A stretch of DNA of 64,000 nucleotides from Hyaloscypha bicolor E (Eukaryota > Ascomycota > Leotiomycetes > Helotiales > Hyaloscyphaceae): the NCBI RefSeq assembly GCF_002865645.1, contig NW_020194555.1, positions 620,001-684,000 of the forward strand, read 5' to 3'. The translations under genes and the position numbers were made by a program. This document shows, one piece after another, positions 48,306 through 59,441 of this stretch. Within the stretch, counting starts at the first letter, position 1; every line of letters starts with the position of its first letter. The notes below the pieces were generated by a model, which saw only the letters and a list, made by a program, of their open reading frames with translations, did no database searches and had not been told where the DNA came from.

Positions 48306-48839
48306 CTTATTTGCTGAAGAAGAGAGGGGAGGGGGGCACTGACCTCGATTCCATGACCTCGGTGGCCTTTTATGTGACCGTTCGTTGACCCATTCATAAT
48401 TACAGCGAATTATTCTCCTCTGTCCTTTTCTGGGTTCTGATCTGTGATATTGAAACAACTTAGAATATTCAAGGTGATATAATGGCAATGGAAGTCACTA
48501 TTTCTGGTGAACATAGCTACAGCTTCGCGCCCAGGGGGAACCCCGCCTTAATCCTCCCTCCCCGCACTCCGCTCAATCAGGCTTAGGCTGGGGTAAGCGG
48601 ATACTCTTGAGAACTCCACGTCAACACTTCGATCATTTTTTGTTAGTGGAAAAACAAACTGGGGAACTCCCAATTTCTCCAAAGATCTAGAAAGTCTACT
48701 GTGCGGGGAAGTTTCCCCAAGACTGAAGTGTTGATAATGCTAATTATGGAGCCCTTCCGCCCCTGTTGATCATGTCGTTTGACAGCTCCTTGACTCCTTT
48801 TAGATCGTTCAGAAGAATTTCCTCCAAGCATTACCCATC

Positions 48840-50177
48840 ATGCCTTTCCTCTGTGCTCTCGATGACAAGAACCTCTCACGCGTTCCGGAGTACCAGGCTC
48901 ACTCGGAGGCCATCACGTCAAGCCTGAAGCATGGAACTGGAAAATCCGCTCACATTCTGCTATCACCTCAGCCATCAGATGACCCAAACGATCCACTCAG
49001 TGTGTCAAAAAAATAATTAAGGTAATTAATTATATTTAATTAAATCAAGTAAATAATTAATTATAATTTGATTATCGACTTTCAAAAAAAAAATTTAATT
49101 ATTAGAAAAATTATAATTAAATATAATTAAATATTTCTAATTATCACGTGAAACCCATATAAAAGTTATATAAGTAATAAATTCTCATCTTTTTCTTTAA
49201 AGCATATACGACTAAAGCATAAAGAGAGTAAAGGTTAATTGATTTCCAAAGAAGAGAGAAGGAGAGCAAGGTAATATATATGTGAATTATTTGCTCTGGA
49301 TATCACATGACCGCACCCACGTGACTAGAGAAGTCAAAACCCCTACTATAGTACTTATTTACAAAGATAAGTAAAGCGAGTAAAGGCGGAATACTAGCTA
49401 TTAAGCTTATAATAGTAAGGCGATATCTAAATTAGGGTAAAATACGCTTTGCTTTTGCGCCATGACGCTTATATTATTTTTATAGTTATGTATAATAACA
49501 CGTGACCCAGTAATTAATTATATTTAATTAAATTAAGCAAATAATTAATTATAATTTGATTACTACGATTCTGACTTAATTTAATTTGATTACCGGCCAA
49601 TAATTATAATTAATTAAATTATTTGACACACTGGATCCACTTAACTGGCCCATGGCCAAAAGAATCACTTGTATTCTCATTATATTCTGGGGTGCAACTA
49701 TGTATAGCAGAACAGTCGGTCCTCTTCTGAACACCGAGCTTTTCGTTATTGCACAAGAGTTCAACGTCACTATTGCAGATGTGGTTATCATATCGGCCTA
49801 TCAACTGTTGATCGTCGCCCTCACAAGGCCCATTATCTCGGCCATTGGAAGAAAGTGGGGCAAACGGCCATGCCTGCTGATCTCTTGCCTCTTCTCTCTC
49901 ATTGGATCCATTGTGGCTCCACTTCAAAAGATCTCAAGACCCTCCTTGCCGCTCGCGCGATCCAGGGTTTTGGCGTTGCGGCTTACGAGTCACTATTATT
50001 CCCTATTATTGGCGACCTCTTCATCGTCCATCAAAGAGGTCCTTACACAGCAATGGGGAATTTCGTTCTAGCTGGGGTTACTAATCTTTGTGGCATTGTC
50101 ACGGGTTCAATCACTAATAACTTGGGCTGGAAGTACCTGTTTCACATCTTAGTTGCTCTCATTCAGCTCGTAGGGAT
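48840..50177 (+). pseudogene. MFS drug-type transporter, disrupted
   Basis: Relic of a fungal major-facilitator transporter (polyspecific efflux type, plasma membrane). ATG at 48840 opens a hydrophilic N-terminus ending DDPNDPL; after the insertion at 48,998-49,633 the gene resumes NWPMAKRI...FWGATMYS. DPLNWP is the diagnostic N-terminal motif of this family, and the frame is restored exactly when the insertion and one copy of the 8-bp duplication are removed. It continues through about five membrane segments, with a one-base frameshift near 49,930 (APLQK to DLKTLLAARAIQGFG). It ends at VALIQLVGIPFQ, where a 14-bp minisatellite replaces the rest. Roughly half of a normal 12-14 TM transporter is present, so it cannot be functional. 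Confidence 0.9.
48990..49641. mobile_element. 636-bp hAT-type non-autonomous element with 8-bp target duplication
   Basis: The element occupies 48,998-49,633. GATCCACT is duplicated on both sides (48,990-48,997 and 49,634-49,641), exactly as hAT transposition predicts. Its ends are inverted: CAGTGTGTCAAA at the left and TTTGACACACTG at the right, a hAT-like CAGTG terminus. The interior is AT-rich, non-coding, and holds two direct copies of an approximately 55-bp subterminal AT repeat (49,024-49,083 and 49,510-49,573). It also shares a 44-bp segment with 4,381-4,424. Confidence 0.93.
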
Positions 50178-50302
50178 CCCTTTTCAGCTGCCCCTTTTCA
50201 GCTGCCCCCTTTCAGCTACCCCCTTTCAGCTACCCCTTTTCAGCTGCCCCTTTTCAGCTGCCCCCTTTCAGCTACCCCTTTTCAGCTACCCCTTTTCAGC
50301 TG
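50178..50302. repeat. 14-bp minisatellite, nine copies, replacing the 3' half of the MFS gene
   Basis: Nine units of CCCCTTTTCAGCTG with variants CCCCCTTTCAGCTA, the first lacking one C (8 x 14 + 13 = 125 bp). It begins in the transporter reading frame and ends in unrelated sequence. The array is not RIP-mutated. It is a simple array without spacers, so not a CRISPR. Confidence 0.95.
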
Positions 50303-50792
50303 GGCCTCACCATTTGACCAAAATCCAGGATTATTAGATGCGATTGGCCGATAAATAAATACTAGCCAATTCATGGATATATTTGTGAATCAGTGATTAT
50401 TCATCAAAAACCCATGATATTAACGAAACAGGCCATTGTATTGGTCAATATAGAATTTGGCGTCAGATACCGATATCGATACTGATACCAAAAATATCGA
50501 TAAAGTATCAATACCTTAGGTATCGAAAACACCCCTTCCTAGAACGCCCCTTAGCTTTTGAATGATAAACCCTGCCTCTGCCAGCTTCTCCATCCAGCTT
50601 GCTTTGCCAGAGCATTCCCTACTTGCAGCTATTACATAGCATGGAATTGATCTCAACTCACTGAACTCAGTCCCCTAAGTCATCCTAGTACCCACTTAGG
50701 AACCGTATCGCCAAGCCCCTACTGGTAGCAACGGCTCGACATCTCTCCCGAGCCTGAGGTCACCGGATCCTCTTCAACAACAGCAGCAGCGT
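50303..50792. other. Intergenic stretch upstream of the HET gene
   Basis: No gene. The left half contains a cluster of TATCGATA-type words (50,468-50,532) in both orientations, possibly a small transposon end. The right half would be the HET promoter and 5' leader, ending in a CAG-rich stretch before the ATG. Confidence 0.35.
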
Positions 50793-53239
50793 ATGGGCTC
50801 ACCTCTGCCTCATCCTCCGGTCGCCCAAATGGATCACAACTATGGCCAGACCTTGCCCCATCCATCCCTATACCCCAATATTATCTCGCATCCTACGGGT
50901 CATAATATGCGATATGTGCTTCCTATCACGGATTCTCGAGTCATGAGCGACGGCAATAGTAAGTCACCCTACATCTACTATTAGTTGAGCTCCATAAGTA
51001 GCATCCGAGGAGCGTTTTAACAGTATTGTCATTCGTGAACTAAGTTGAATCAGTCTTGTCTATCGACCGATCCACCCCGATCCCGAATCAGCCCCAGGCA
51101 ACCCAGTTCTTATGCGGCCTATGCCAGGAGATTTTCCAAGAGCATGTCTGGCATGACCAACACACAACCGGGAATGAGAGTGGAGGAACTGTGGATCATC
51201 ATCCAACATATGACAGCTTCATCAACGCCGTTGTCAAGGGCTGCTACATCTGTGTGCTGTTGTGGGAGCGCATTCCGCAAGACGCCAAGATGGCATTGCC
51301 TACATTGTGCAGTGATTATGTGCTGTTGAAATGCAACTTCTGGATGCAGCAGTATGACAAGTCACAGTTGAAACTTGTTGAAGTCTACACAAATTCAGCA
51401 CATGACTTCGCTTTGCGCCCGCCGGGAACTAATGCTATTACAGTTTCGTTGAACAGTTCACCGACCAATGGTGCGTCGAGATCTTGTTCAAGCGTTGTTC
51501 TATGTATCATGCTGATGAACTGTTATTAATTTGGTGCTATAAGACTTCCCCCAATACGAACCGACAGTTGACGCAGGCCCGAATACCAATTCAAGTGCGG
51601 CCTGGGCCTGTATCGCTAGGTGGCTTGAGAGCTGCTCCAAGCACCATGCTTCATGTCGGCATCCAGATCAGTCCCCATACGCATCACGATATCCTACGAG
51701 ACTCCTGGATGTTGGTGCCAACGATAGCGGCAACAATAATATTAAGCTCGTTGAGACCAATGCCGTAGTTCTTGAAGGACCGTATGCTACTCTCAGTCAC
51801 TGCTGGGGTCCCGGACCTGTTACTTCTCTCACTAAGGCAACTAAACAGCAATTTTTGCTCGAACTGCCTGCTGTTCCAAAAACCTTCGGAGATGCCATTG
51901 TTGTGGCTCGGAAACTCCACATTCGGTACTTGTGGATCGACAGTTTGTGCATAATCCAAGATGACCCAGAAGACTGGCAAACTGAGTCTCTGCTGATGGA
52001 TCAAGTCTATAAGAATGCTCTTTTGAATATCGCCGCTACTGCAGCGTCTGATAGTCGTGGGGGGTTATTTCATTCCAGACCTCACTTAGTTCCTTGTTGT
52101 CAGATAAAACTTGGAGAAGAATGGTTTCGCTTTTTTGACACATCTCTGTTCATTGCTGAGGTAGAAAACTCTCCGCTCCTGCAGGTGAGCGACCATCAGA
52201 TATCTGCAACGTACTTGAGCTGATTATATAGAGAGCCTGGGTGCTCCAAGAACGTCTCCTCGCGCCGAGGGTCTTGCACTTTGGCCGCAAGCAGTTGTTC
52301 TGGGAGTGTAACGAGTTATGCGCCTCCGAGACATTCCCAGATGGACAACCACCTGGAGGAATCCAAAATGGCACACAGCAGATCCGTGCTAGAATCAGTG
52401 CAATGGTGCCTAAGTCGGAATCGATAACGAAAGGACACGAACGAGAAGTACTTGAAATTTGGCGCTCTATATTATTTCTGTACACAAGGTCGAACCTAAC
52501 CTTCGGAACTGACAAACTACGCGCCTTGGCAGGAATTGTAAAACATATCCAGCCTCTCTTTGGAAACACCTACCGTGTAGGTATTTGGAAGGATAGCATC
52601 ATACTCCTCCTTGGGTGGTATTGCTTCAGTGGGAGCTTGCGTCGATTGCTACCAAGACCGGTAGAATATCGTGCTCCAACTTGGTCCTGGTCGTCAACAG
52701 ACAACCCCATCACCTTTTGGCTCCCGTTTCCTCGTTCTGAGACTGTCTTTGACTTGAAAGTATTAGCGTTCGAGACCACTACAATAGGAGACGACACTGC
52801 CATGCGTAACGGTAGTGGTTACCTGCTTGTAGAAGGACCGCTCAACTTAGTCACAATTGACAAGAACTGGATGCATTTTATCGTTGACGGGAGACCGATC
52901 ACCTTAAGTAGAAGTGGCCGTGACGGGCCTTGGCTAGACGAGGACACGGAACTAGCGATGGATCTTTACTGTCTACCTCTCCACCATACCGTTGTGCCCA
53001 AAAACAGGGTTGCTGGTGAATACGACGATATGAACTCAGGTTCAGTAGAGGACGGAAACACCTACCTTATTAGCTTTCTGCTACTTAAGCCAAAAGGTGA
53101 TTATCTTGGTTTTTATACCCGTTGTGGAGTTTGGCGTTCAGAAGGTACGGAGGGGCTGTTGCGTGTTCAAACTGGACGTGAAGCTCCGTGCCAGGAATTC
53201 ATTGGGCTAGAGAGGGGTCATAGAATTAGGATTTACTAA
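50793..53239 (+). CDS. HET-domain (heterokaryon incompatibility) protein, four exons
   Basis: HET-domain proteins act in non-self recognition and trigger cell death after fusion of unlike strains. Model: 50793-50958, 51045-51470, 51544-52184, 52232-53239, giving 746 residues; introns of 86, 73 and 47 nt have GT-AG ends and phases that join exactly. The HET domain (PF06985) begins near residue 275 with GPYATLSHCWG, then FGDAIVVARKLHIRYLWIDSLCIIQDD and RAWVLQERLLAPRVLHF, the three hallmark blocks. The rest of exon 4 is the usual variable C-terminus, containing VEYRAPTWSWSS. No repeats or NB-ARC domain. The N-terminal 55 residues from exon 1 (Pro/His-rich, GHNMRYVLPITDSRVMS) are unlike other HET proteins, so the start and first exon are less certain than the rest. 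No disabling change seen. Confidence 0.88.
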
Positions 53240-53334
53240 TAGTAGACCGATATTTATTATACTACTTTCCCAAATAGAAACCTCCTTTGTCAGCTAATAT
53301 AAGTAGTATGCATATCTCTTGTAACCTTGCAAAA

Positions 53335-53487
53335 GTATCCCTTGGTCCGGTGAGACATTACCAGGCGCTAGCAAGGGGGGTGTGGCTGCACGCAAGCCTC
53401 TTGAAGCGTAATAAAACGAGATGAGGCTTGCGTGCAGCCACACCCCCCTTGCTAGCGCTGGACATGTCTCACCGGACGAAGGGATAC
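53335..53487. mobile_element. 153-bp palindromic foldback element
   Basis: Positions 53,335-53,400 and 53,423-53,487 are inverted repeats of about 65 bp, around 90 percent identical, around a 22-nt loop. They carry GTATCCCTT...GGTGTGGCTGCACGC and CTAGCAAGGGGGG. The transcript would form a long near-perfect hairpin. It sits inside a family A MITE copy, whose sequence resumes at ACGGCAACCAG. No ORF. Confidence 0.88.
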
Positions 53488-53693
53488 GGCAACCAGAGGC
53501 CGCCATAATTACAGGGCCTTACAGGCTTGTCATGCTTAAATAATAGCACTCAAGCCCTGTAAATATTACTAATAGCGATATTCCTTCAGGCAACTGAGGT
53601 CCTAAGCCCCCTTGCTATGCCAGAGCTATGTGGCATTCTTAGGCTTGGCGCCCACCCCTGCCAGTTGCAAGACTTATGGCCGCGTCCTCCGTA
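53488..53693. mobile_element. Right part of a second MITE family A copy
   Basis: Matches 3,828-4,026: CGGCAACCAG, TACAGGGCCTTACAGG, then TGGCATTCTTAGGCTTGG, CCCTGCCAGTTGCAAGACTT and the terminal GGCCGCG[TA]CCTCCGTA, ending in TA at 53,693. The left end of this copy was not found, so it may be truncated or lost at the foldback insertion. Confidence 0.75.
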
Positions 53694-53839
53694 CCTGATA
53701 TGTTATGCAGTCACAGCCACGTCCCGTCCCAACCTAGCACTGTTGCCAGAGTAACGAGCAACCTGCAACCTCCAACCTCGACGATCAATTTGTATCGTCA
53801 CTACCTATTTACGAACTCAACTCGACTTTGAAGATCAAT

Positions 53840-54710
53840 ATGCCAGGCGCCCAAGAACACACGGAGGAATCAGCCACAGAAAATAGATCAAACCTTGTCA
53901 TTGCAGAGAGATCTCCACCCAATTTGCTGTCAGGCGACCCCGCACTATTTGCTACACAGCTGACTTCTTCCAAGAGACCCACAACCCATCGTTGAGGTCC
54001 ATGTTACTTCCCCGGAAGGGCAGACGCAGAGCTTCAAAATACACAAGAACTTCATATGCTATTACTCCCCCTTCTTCGATGCGGCATTCAATAGTAAATC
54101 AGTAGAAGGGGAAAGTCAGGGTCCGGAATTGGACGATACACCTCACGACGTGTTCGGTATATTCGTCAATTGGCTGTACATGCAAACGATCAACATAGAA
54201 TCCAACCGTGAATGGCCTATCCGTTGCATGCTTCTCGTGAACATCTGGCTGCTGGCTGACAGAGTTATGGTTCCTCGGCTTCAAAAAGAGGCCCTTTGTT
54301 TACTGGGCGAGGCTGGGAGGATGAATGGAGAATTTCCGCCATCCCAATACCAACGTATTTACCGGAATACTACACAAGATAGCCCGCTCCGCGCCTGCAT
54401 TGTCAAAATGTGGCGAGACCTGACTATCTCGAATTCCGAACTATATCCACGAGAATTACTCGTCGATCTTGTCAATAGACTAGGGCCAATAAAGCGTAGG
54501 CTGGAAGTAGAACGTTTCTGTGACGCGTTTGCGGCAGTTGATGAGGATTCAAACTTGTTCGAACCGTTCGATATGGACTTTGAACCATTAATCGCGGAGA
54601 AAACTCGGGTCAGCTCAGATATGCTTGAGGCACCCCAGGAGGGGAAGACGAAACGAAAGTTGGTCCAGACAGGTTTTACGGAAGAAAACATAAGAGGCTC
54701 TATTGCGTGA
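53840..54710 (+). CDS. BTB/POZ-domain protein
   Basis: BTB domains mediate dimerisation and often recruit cullin-3; fungal single-BTB proteins mostly lack a known role. The domain is clear: PIVEVHVTSPEG, SFKIHKNFICYYSPFFDAAF, then DDTPHDVFGIFVNWLYMQTI, with a helical C-terminal extension. The ATG at 53840 (MPGAQEHTE) is in another frame; a 46-nt intron at 53,929-53,974 (GTCAGG...CTGAC...CCAAG) joins it in phase to give 274 residues. The donor GTCAGG is weak and the intron short, so a one-base frameshift in the N-terminal leader is the alternative. From 53,975 to the TGA-terminated end there is no break. It lies next to, and in the same direction as, the HET gene, 600 bp downstream of it. Confidence 0.78.
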
Positions 54711-55379
54711 GGAAACTACAGTTTTCCCATCCTTTGAACGAGTGCTAGGGTGTTGATAGGAATAAAGAGGTACGCTCCATCCAGGCTGTGGATTTTCTTT
54801 TGGGCTTCTGATAACGGCGCCGCTGCTTACGAATCTAATACTATTTTTTGAATATCCATGCTCTCGTTCTTCTTTAACGTTTCTTACCTTATTGGGCCAT
54901 TTGCCCAGTGTACATCGAGTTGCTGTCATGTGGTATTTGTTGTCACTCTCCATGTCTTTCAACCCTTCCTTGAGAACCGTTTTCCTAACACCCTCTTTCC
55001 ACAATTACCTAATCAAATTTGCAAATCAAGTATAGTTTCTTCAAAGGAGTGAGGATCATCACAGTGTTTTGAGGAAACATATTTGGCATTGGCATGTTGA
55101 ATTTGTGGACGGACCACCGAGAAGAAATTTGAAGTTGGCAGAGGGCTATATGCCGAGTCCCAGGCAGTTTCCATTTTGAGAATGCAAGCTGAGTTAAAAC
55201 ATTCGAAAACTGAAGAGCCAGCGCGGCGAGTAATGACTCGGATGAGAGAGCGTGGCGGTGCGTTATGCATCTAGTTAGCTTCCCCACTACACCTGCTCTA
55301 GCACATTCAACCGGAGGCCGCATAGGTGAAGATGTGCTGTCTTTCACTGCTTTGCTATATAAACTTGGTCAGATATCCT
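54711..55379. other. Downstream of the BTB gene, no gene recognised
   Basis: Several overlapping frames of 60-130 codons are open on both strands, but none shows a recognisable domain, codon pattern or splice evidence. Most likely non-coding. Confidence 0.4.
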
Positions 55380-56270
55380 AATTCTTTGAGATTGCATCTA
55401 CAAAAGGAATGATGGACGAGTACAAGGTCGGCGGAGGCCCGAACCTTCCCAATCCCACGAGTGTCTCATTGTCCTGTGCCAACTCTCTTTTACCCCCTTG
55501 ATCTGTAAAATATGCCACCTTTTTGCTGCTCCAGGAGCGTACTGCAAACTATGAAGTGATTTCTTGTTGTTAATCCCGATTTTGTTGTCAAAGTCCCGAC
55601 GAGAGGCTTCTCTATTCAGCTCCACGTCTTCTTCCAAGGGGGGAAAAGCAATTTGAATTGAAATCCAACCGATATCACCGCACGGAAGTAAAAGAGCACT
55701 AGAGGGGACAGTGTGCCAGTAAGGACTGCAAAGCAGAGCGATGAAATTGTTTTAGATCAATGATTATGACACGGCAGGTAATTTTATACCCTGGTGCTCA
55801 CGAAGCGTCAGTCGTCCGTGTCAAAAGTGACAATACCGAAATAAGGGCGCTCCGCAAGAGTTCAGAAACGATAGGCTGAAGTTTCCCACGGCTATAAAAA
55901 ACGGACCACTTTCCCATTCTCTTCTTTGCAAGACTGATATAAGCGATTTGAACGATTCAAGGGAGTCGGAAATACCACGGGTCCAAAGAGATGATTCTGC
56001 CCTAAGCTCAACTTGTCCCTTTCTTTTGAAATAGTTCCAATCCTTCAGAGGCTGGAGTGTGTATACCAGCTGCAAATATGTGTTGTCAAGCCGTACTTTG
56101 TTGTCAAGTCGCACTTTGTTGTCAAAATCTCGCTCGTTATTACAATGTCCTTGTTCCAAAGACCGGATATTGGGTCTTCTCCGCTTCACATGTTAACTCT
56201 GCACCCAGCCTTGTCGAGGATAATGCAACGAAGTTGAAACATGAAGAGGTCGCAGTGTGGCAGTAACGAG
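55380..56270. repeat. Two diverged copies of an unclassified repeat
   Basis: Blocks near 55,430-55,615 and 55,925-56,150 share order and words. An ACTGCAAA or GCTGCAAAT start is followed by runs of TTGTTGTCAAAGTCCCGAC or its variants (three tandem copies at 56,085-56,140). Related words recur at 57,108-57,130 and 58,035-58,085. Frames on the minus strand translate DFDNK repeatedly. I cannot tell whether this is a gene relic or a dispersed repeat. Confidence 0.4.
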
Positions 56271-57429
56271 TGTTACTTATACGAAGGCGTGCCGAATTGA
56301 AAACTGTCCGTTTCGCTAAGCGAGAGTTTTGAAAATTATTCCCTCACCTTTAAAAAATCGTAATAAAACTCCCTAAAAGTTTAGAACCACGAAACCGTCA
56401 AAAAAGATACTTTTGACTTCTTTTCTATTACTTAAAGCTCAATTTAAAGTATTCAGACTTGGTAGTACTACGATGCGTAATTTTCAAAAACTAGAGATCT
56501 TAGTATTCCTTGCCTTAGGCGAAAATGGACGGATTTCAATTCGATACACCTTCGTAACGCTCACCTAACCTCAGTCCATAGTACGAGGCTGATCGAGTCT
56601 CAACCTTGAAGCGGATGAGTTATTTCGTATTATTCCGTATTTCATCGTTTTTTCCCCCGTTCACTAGCGTATTCTTCTATCAATTGATGCCGCGTATTCT
56701 TTGAGCAAAGCTGCATTAAGGAGATTAGTATTTATTGCACCTAACCTATTTACGAGATGAACTCCTTGCCCTTGCTCTTTTGTGAATAAACATCGAGCAT
56801 ATTCACTAACCGCAGCTCCTCTAAGCAAAAAACAAGCGAAGTCGGGACAACATGCCCCGCTTTGCCCACGATATAAACCGCTCTTTTCTTGACTCTAGGT
56901 AAAAGAATTATACTCGAAGAAGGATGCCAAATAACCCTTGCGGAACGGCGCGGTCTGTCTTATCCCTAATGAAAGGAGACAATATCCCTAGCCCTGAGCT
57001 TTTCTCTTTCTCTGTGAAAGCTTTCGCACCTACACTCATGTCCATTATTACCTTTATTGCAAAGTAGTACTGTCACGCTGGTTAAGCTTGTCAGTGCATT
57101 ATTTACTATCAAAGTCCCGACGAAATCTCCTTTCCTTATAGCTATGCACTTTAACGAAACGATACCCGTCTCACACTATCTAGTTCAATGAAGTGCTAGT
57201 AAGTGCGTAGCGTGACTATGCCTGCAAGTGACTTGAGACACAGCCACAGTGCATCCAGTCGGAGGGCCTCCTTCAAGGTTATTATTATCAAATTCACGTC
57301 AAAGGGGCGCGATTTATCGACTTACGGGGGGCTTTTCCTCGGGTAGATATGTCTGGCATGTTACTGTGTAAATGAGGAGGATTGTCTTTCACTAAGTGGT
57401 AGATAAACAAAATCAATATACTGATCTAT
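56271..57429. other. Gene-free stretch
   Basis: Moderately AT-rich, no frame above about 60 codons and no recognisable family. It contains one CTATCAAAGTCCCGACGA word (57,108) related to the repeats on its left. Confidence 0.4.
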
Positions 57430-57730
57430 CCCCATAATATAAGCCTCTCACTGTGCTCTTTTGAAAGAAGGCAAGGCAGGGATAAGGGAACTCAGACGCA
57501 ATATACTAACCTCTGCCCACGCATGAGCCCTTCCACTTGCTCTTTCTAAAGCAGGTAATAATAATAAATGTTAGCTCATTATCCTAATCCTCCCTACGGC
57601 ATGAACTTCTCACAATGCTCTTTGAGAGGAAGTGAACAATATCGGGAGTCAGCAGTGTATTTCTCACTGCCTACAACATGAATTATTCACTCCCCTCAAA
57701 AAAATAAGAAAGGTAAAAGTTAGCAGAACT
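57430..57730. repeat. Degenerate tandem repeat of about 76-84 bp, four copies
   Basis: Units start near 57,432, 57,516, 57,592 and 57,668. They share the pattern CCNACGNCATGANC...CACNNTGCTCTTT...AAGNAGG. Agreement between units is only moderate and was judged by eye. Confidence 0.45.
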
Positions 57731-58452
57731 TGCTACTCTTTCTATAAGGGTTGTACTGCCCTGCTTGCACGCAATAAACTACTTCCCACACGCCAGGTAC
57801 CCCTCTCCTCGCACGTAATGTACTGCCCTTCTCGTGATATATAAAAGCATCTCCCTACCTCTAGATTCCGTAAATTAAAAGGGAATAGTCACGTCGCATG
57901 GCGAAGATTACGTGGCCATTGTCTATAACAATTTACGAAGCAAAGCAAAGTGAGCTAAGAATGCCCCTATTACCTAGAAAGCTAAGATATCCCGACCATT
58001 ATACGTCTCACCTCTTTGTGTGCCCACCTTCCCATTGTTGTTAATACCCCCTTGTTGTCATTCCCCTCTTTGCTATCAATTCCGATGAAACAAAGAAGCA
58101 AACCACACTGTAATCTTTATACCCACTCTAGATTGCAAAGACTGTGATAGAGCACGATAGAACCCGCGATAGAGCTACGTATCTCAATAGTGTTGTGTTG
58201 TGTGATAGAGTCGCCGGCCATCGAGGTTTGGTGGGCTGTTGCCCCATCCCATGGCGAAAGGATACGGGTCGATCTCAAGGCAACTGCGGTCCAATTTATC
58301 GCCTTGTAATCAACCAAGTTTAGCACCAGCTATAAAGGGTCTTGATTCACCAACGTGAATCACAGCAGTGTAAAGAAAACGAGGAGGTGAGGTGAGTACG
58401 AATTGGCTGCCGAGTGGCCTGGGAAGTGTACGCGAGGAAGTATAAGGAATCC
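57731..58452. other. Gene-free stretch before the right-hand AT-rich block
   Basis: Balanced composition. A small hairpin GATTCACCAACGTGAATC lies near 58,346. A 69-codon minus-strand frame (58,326-58,117) shows no known domain. Confidence 0.4.
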
Positions 58453-58552
58453 CAGTGTGGGCTCCGATAAATTATTGATCGGGATTATCAATTAGTAATC
58501 ATTATCGGCTAAGCGATTAATAAATGATCAATATTAATAATTATTGTCGATA

Positions 58553-59335
58553 AAAGTGGGCCCAGCCATTAAACGAGCCCTATTACGGCTTTCTAGTTTA
58601 ATTATAAACCGATTAGTATTAAGATTAGTATAAAAGTATACTATTATTACTATACTATTAGACTTTTTAACTTTTTATTTAATAGTCTATTATATAATAT
58701 AGACTAGCTAGTATCTAATCCAGTTATTAATAATTCTATTAATAAAAGTAGGTCTAGCTAGCCCTTAAGCAAGCCCCATTACCTCAATAATTATTAATAA
58801 AAGTGGGCCCAGCCAGTTATTAAGCGAGCCCTATTACCTTAATAATTATTAATAAAAGTGGGCCTAGCCATTAAACGAGCCCTATTATGGCTTTCTAGTT
58901 TAATTATAAACCAATTAGTATTAAGATTAGTATAAAAGTATACTATTATTACTATACTATTAGATTTTTTAACTTTTTATTTAATAGTCTATTATATAAT
59001 ATAGACTAGCTAGTATCTAATTTAGTTATTAATAATTCTATTAATAAAAGTGGGTCTAGCTAGCCCTTAAGCGAGCCCTATTACCTTAATAATTATTAAT
59101 AAAAGTGAGTCCAGCTAGCCTTTAAGCAAGCCCTATTACCTTAATAATTATTAATAAAAGTGAGCCTAGCTAGCTATTAAATAAGTTTTATTATATGAAT
59201 ATCTCGCTTTCTAGTTTAATTATAAACTAATTAGTATAAAGATTAGTATAAAAATAAACTATTATAAATATATTATTATACTTTTTATTTAATAGTCTAT
59301 TATATAATATAGACTAGCCAGTATTTAATATATAA
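58553..59335. repeat. About 302-bp tandem repeat, 2.6 copies, in the hAT subterminal region
   Basis: Units start at 58,553, 58,855 and 59,157, each with AAAGTGGGCC[CT]AGCC, CTTTCTAGTTTAATTATAAA, GATTAGTATAAAAGTATACT and ATATAATATAGACTAGC. Inside each unit a 50-60 bp sub-repeat (TAATAATTATTAATAAAAGT plus GGGC, then AGCGAGCCCTATTACC) recurs two to three times. C/G content falls from the first to the third copy. Confidence 0.88.
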
Positions 59336-59441
59336 TACTAAGATTTATATTACTATTTCTTCTAAAAAAGATTAAAATTTTTATATTTTCTTTTATTCTC
59401 TCTTTAATATATAATAGTACTTTATTTTCTATTATTTAAAT

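Noticed and set aside
48306..48488. Upstream extension of the FAD monooxygenase
   Set aside because: It starts with TTG, is rich in Arg/Pro/Ser, and the ATG at 48305 gives the normal distance to the GxGxxG motif.
50178..50302. CRISPR array
   Set aside because: The units are contiguous 14-mers with no spacers, in a eukaryotic sequence; it is a minisatellite.
55821..56189. 122-codon minus-strand ORF as a gene
   Set aside because: It spans the repeated TTGTTGTCAA words and translates them as DFDNK repeats; no start context, domain or splice support.
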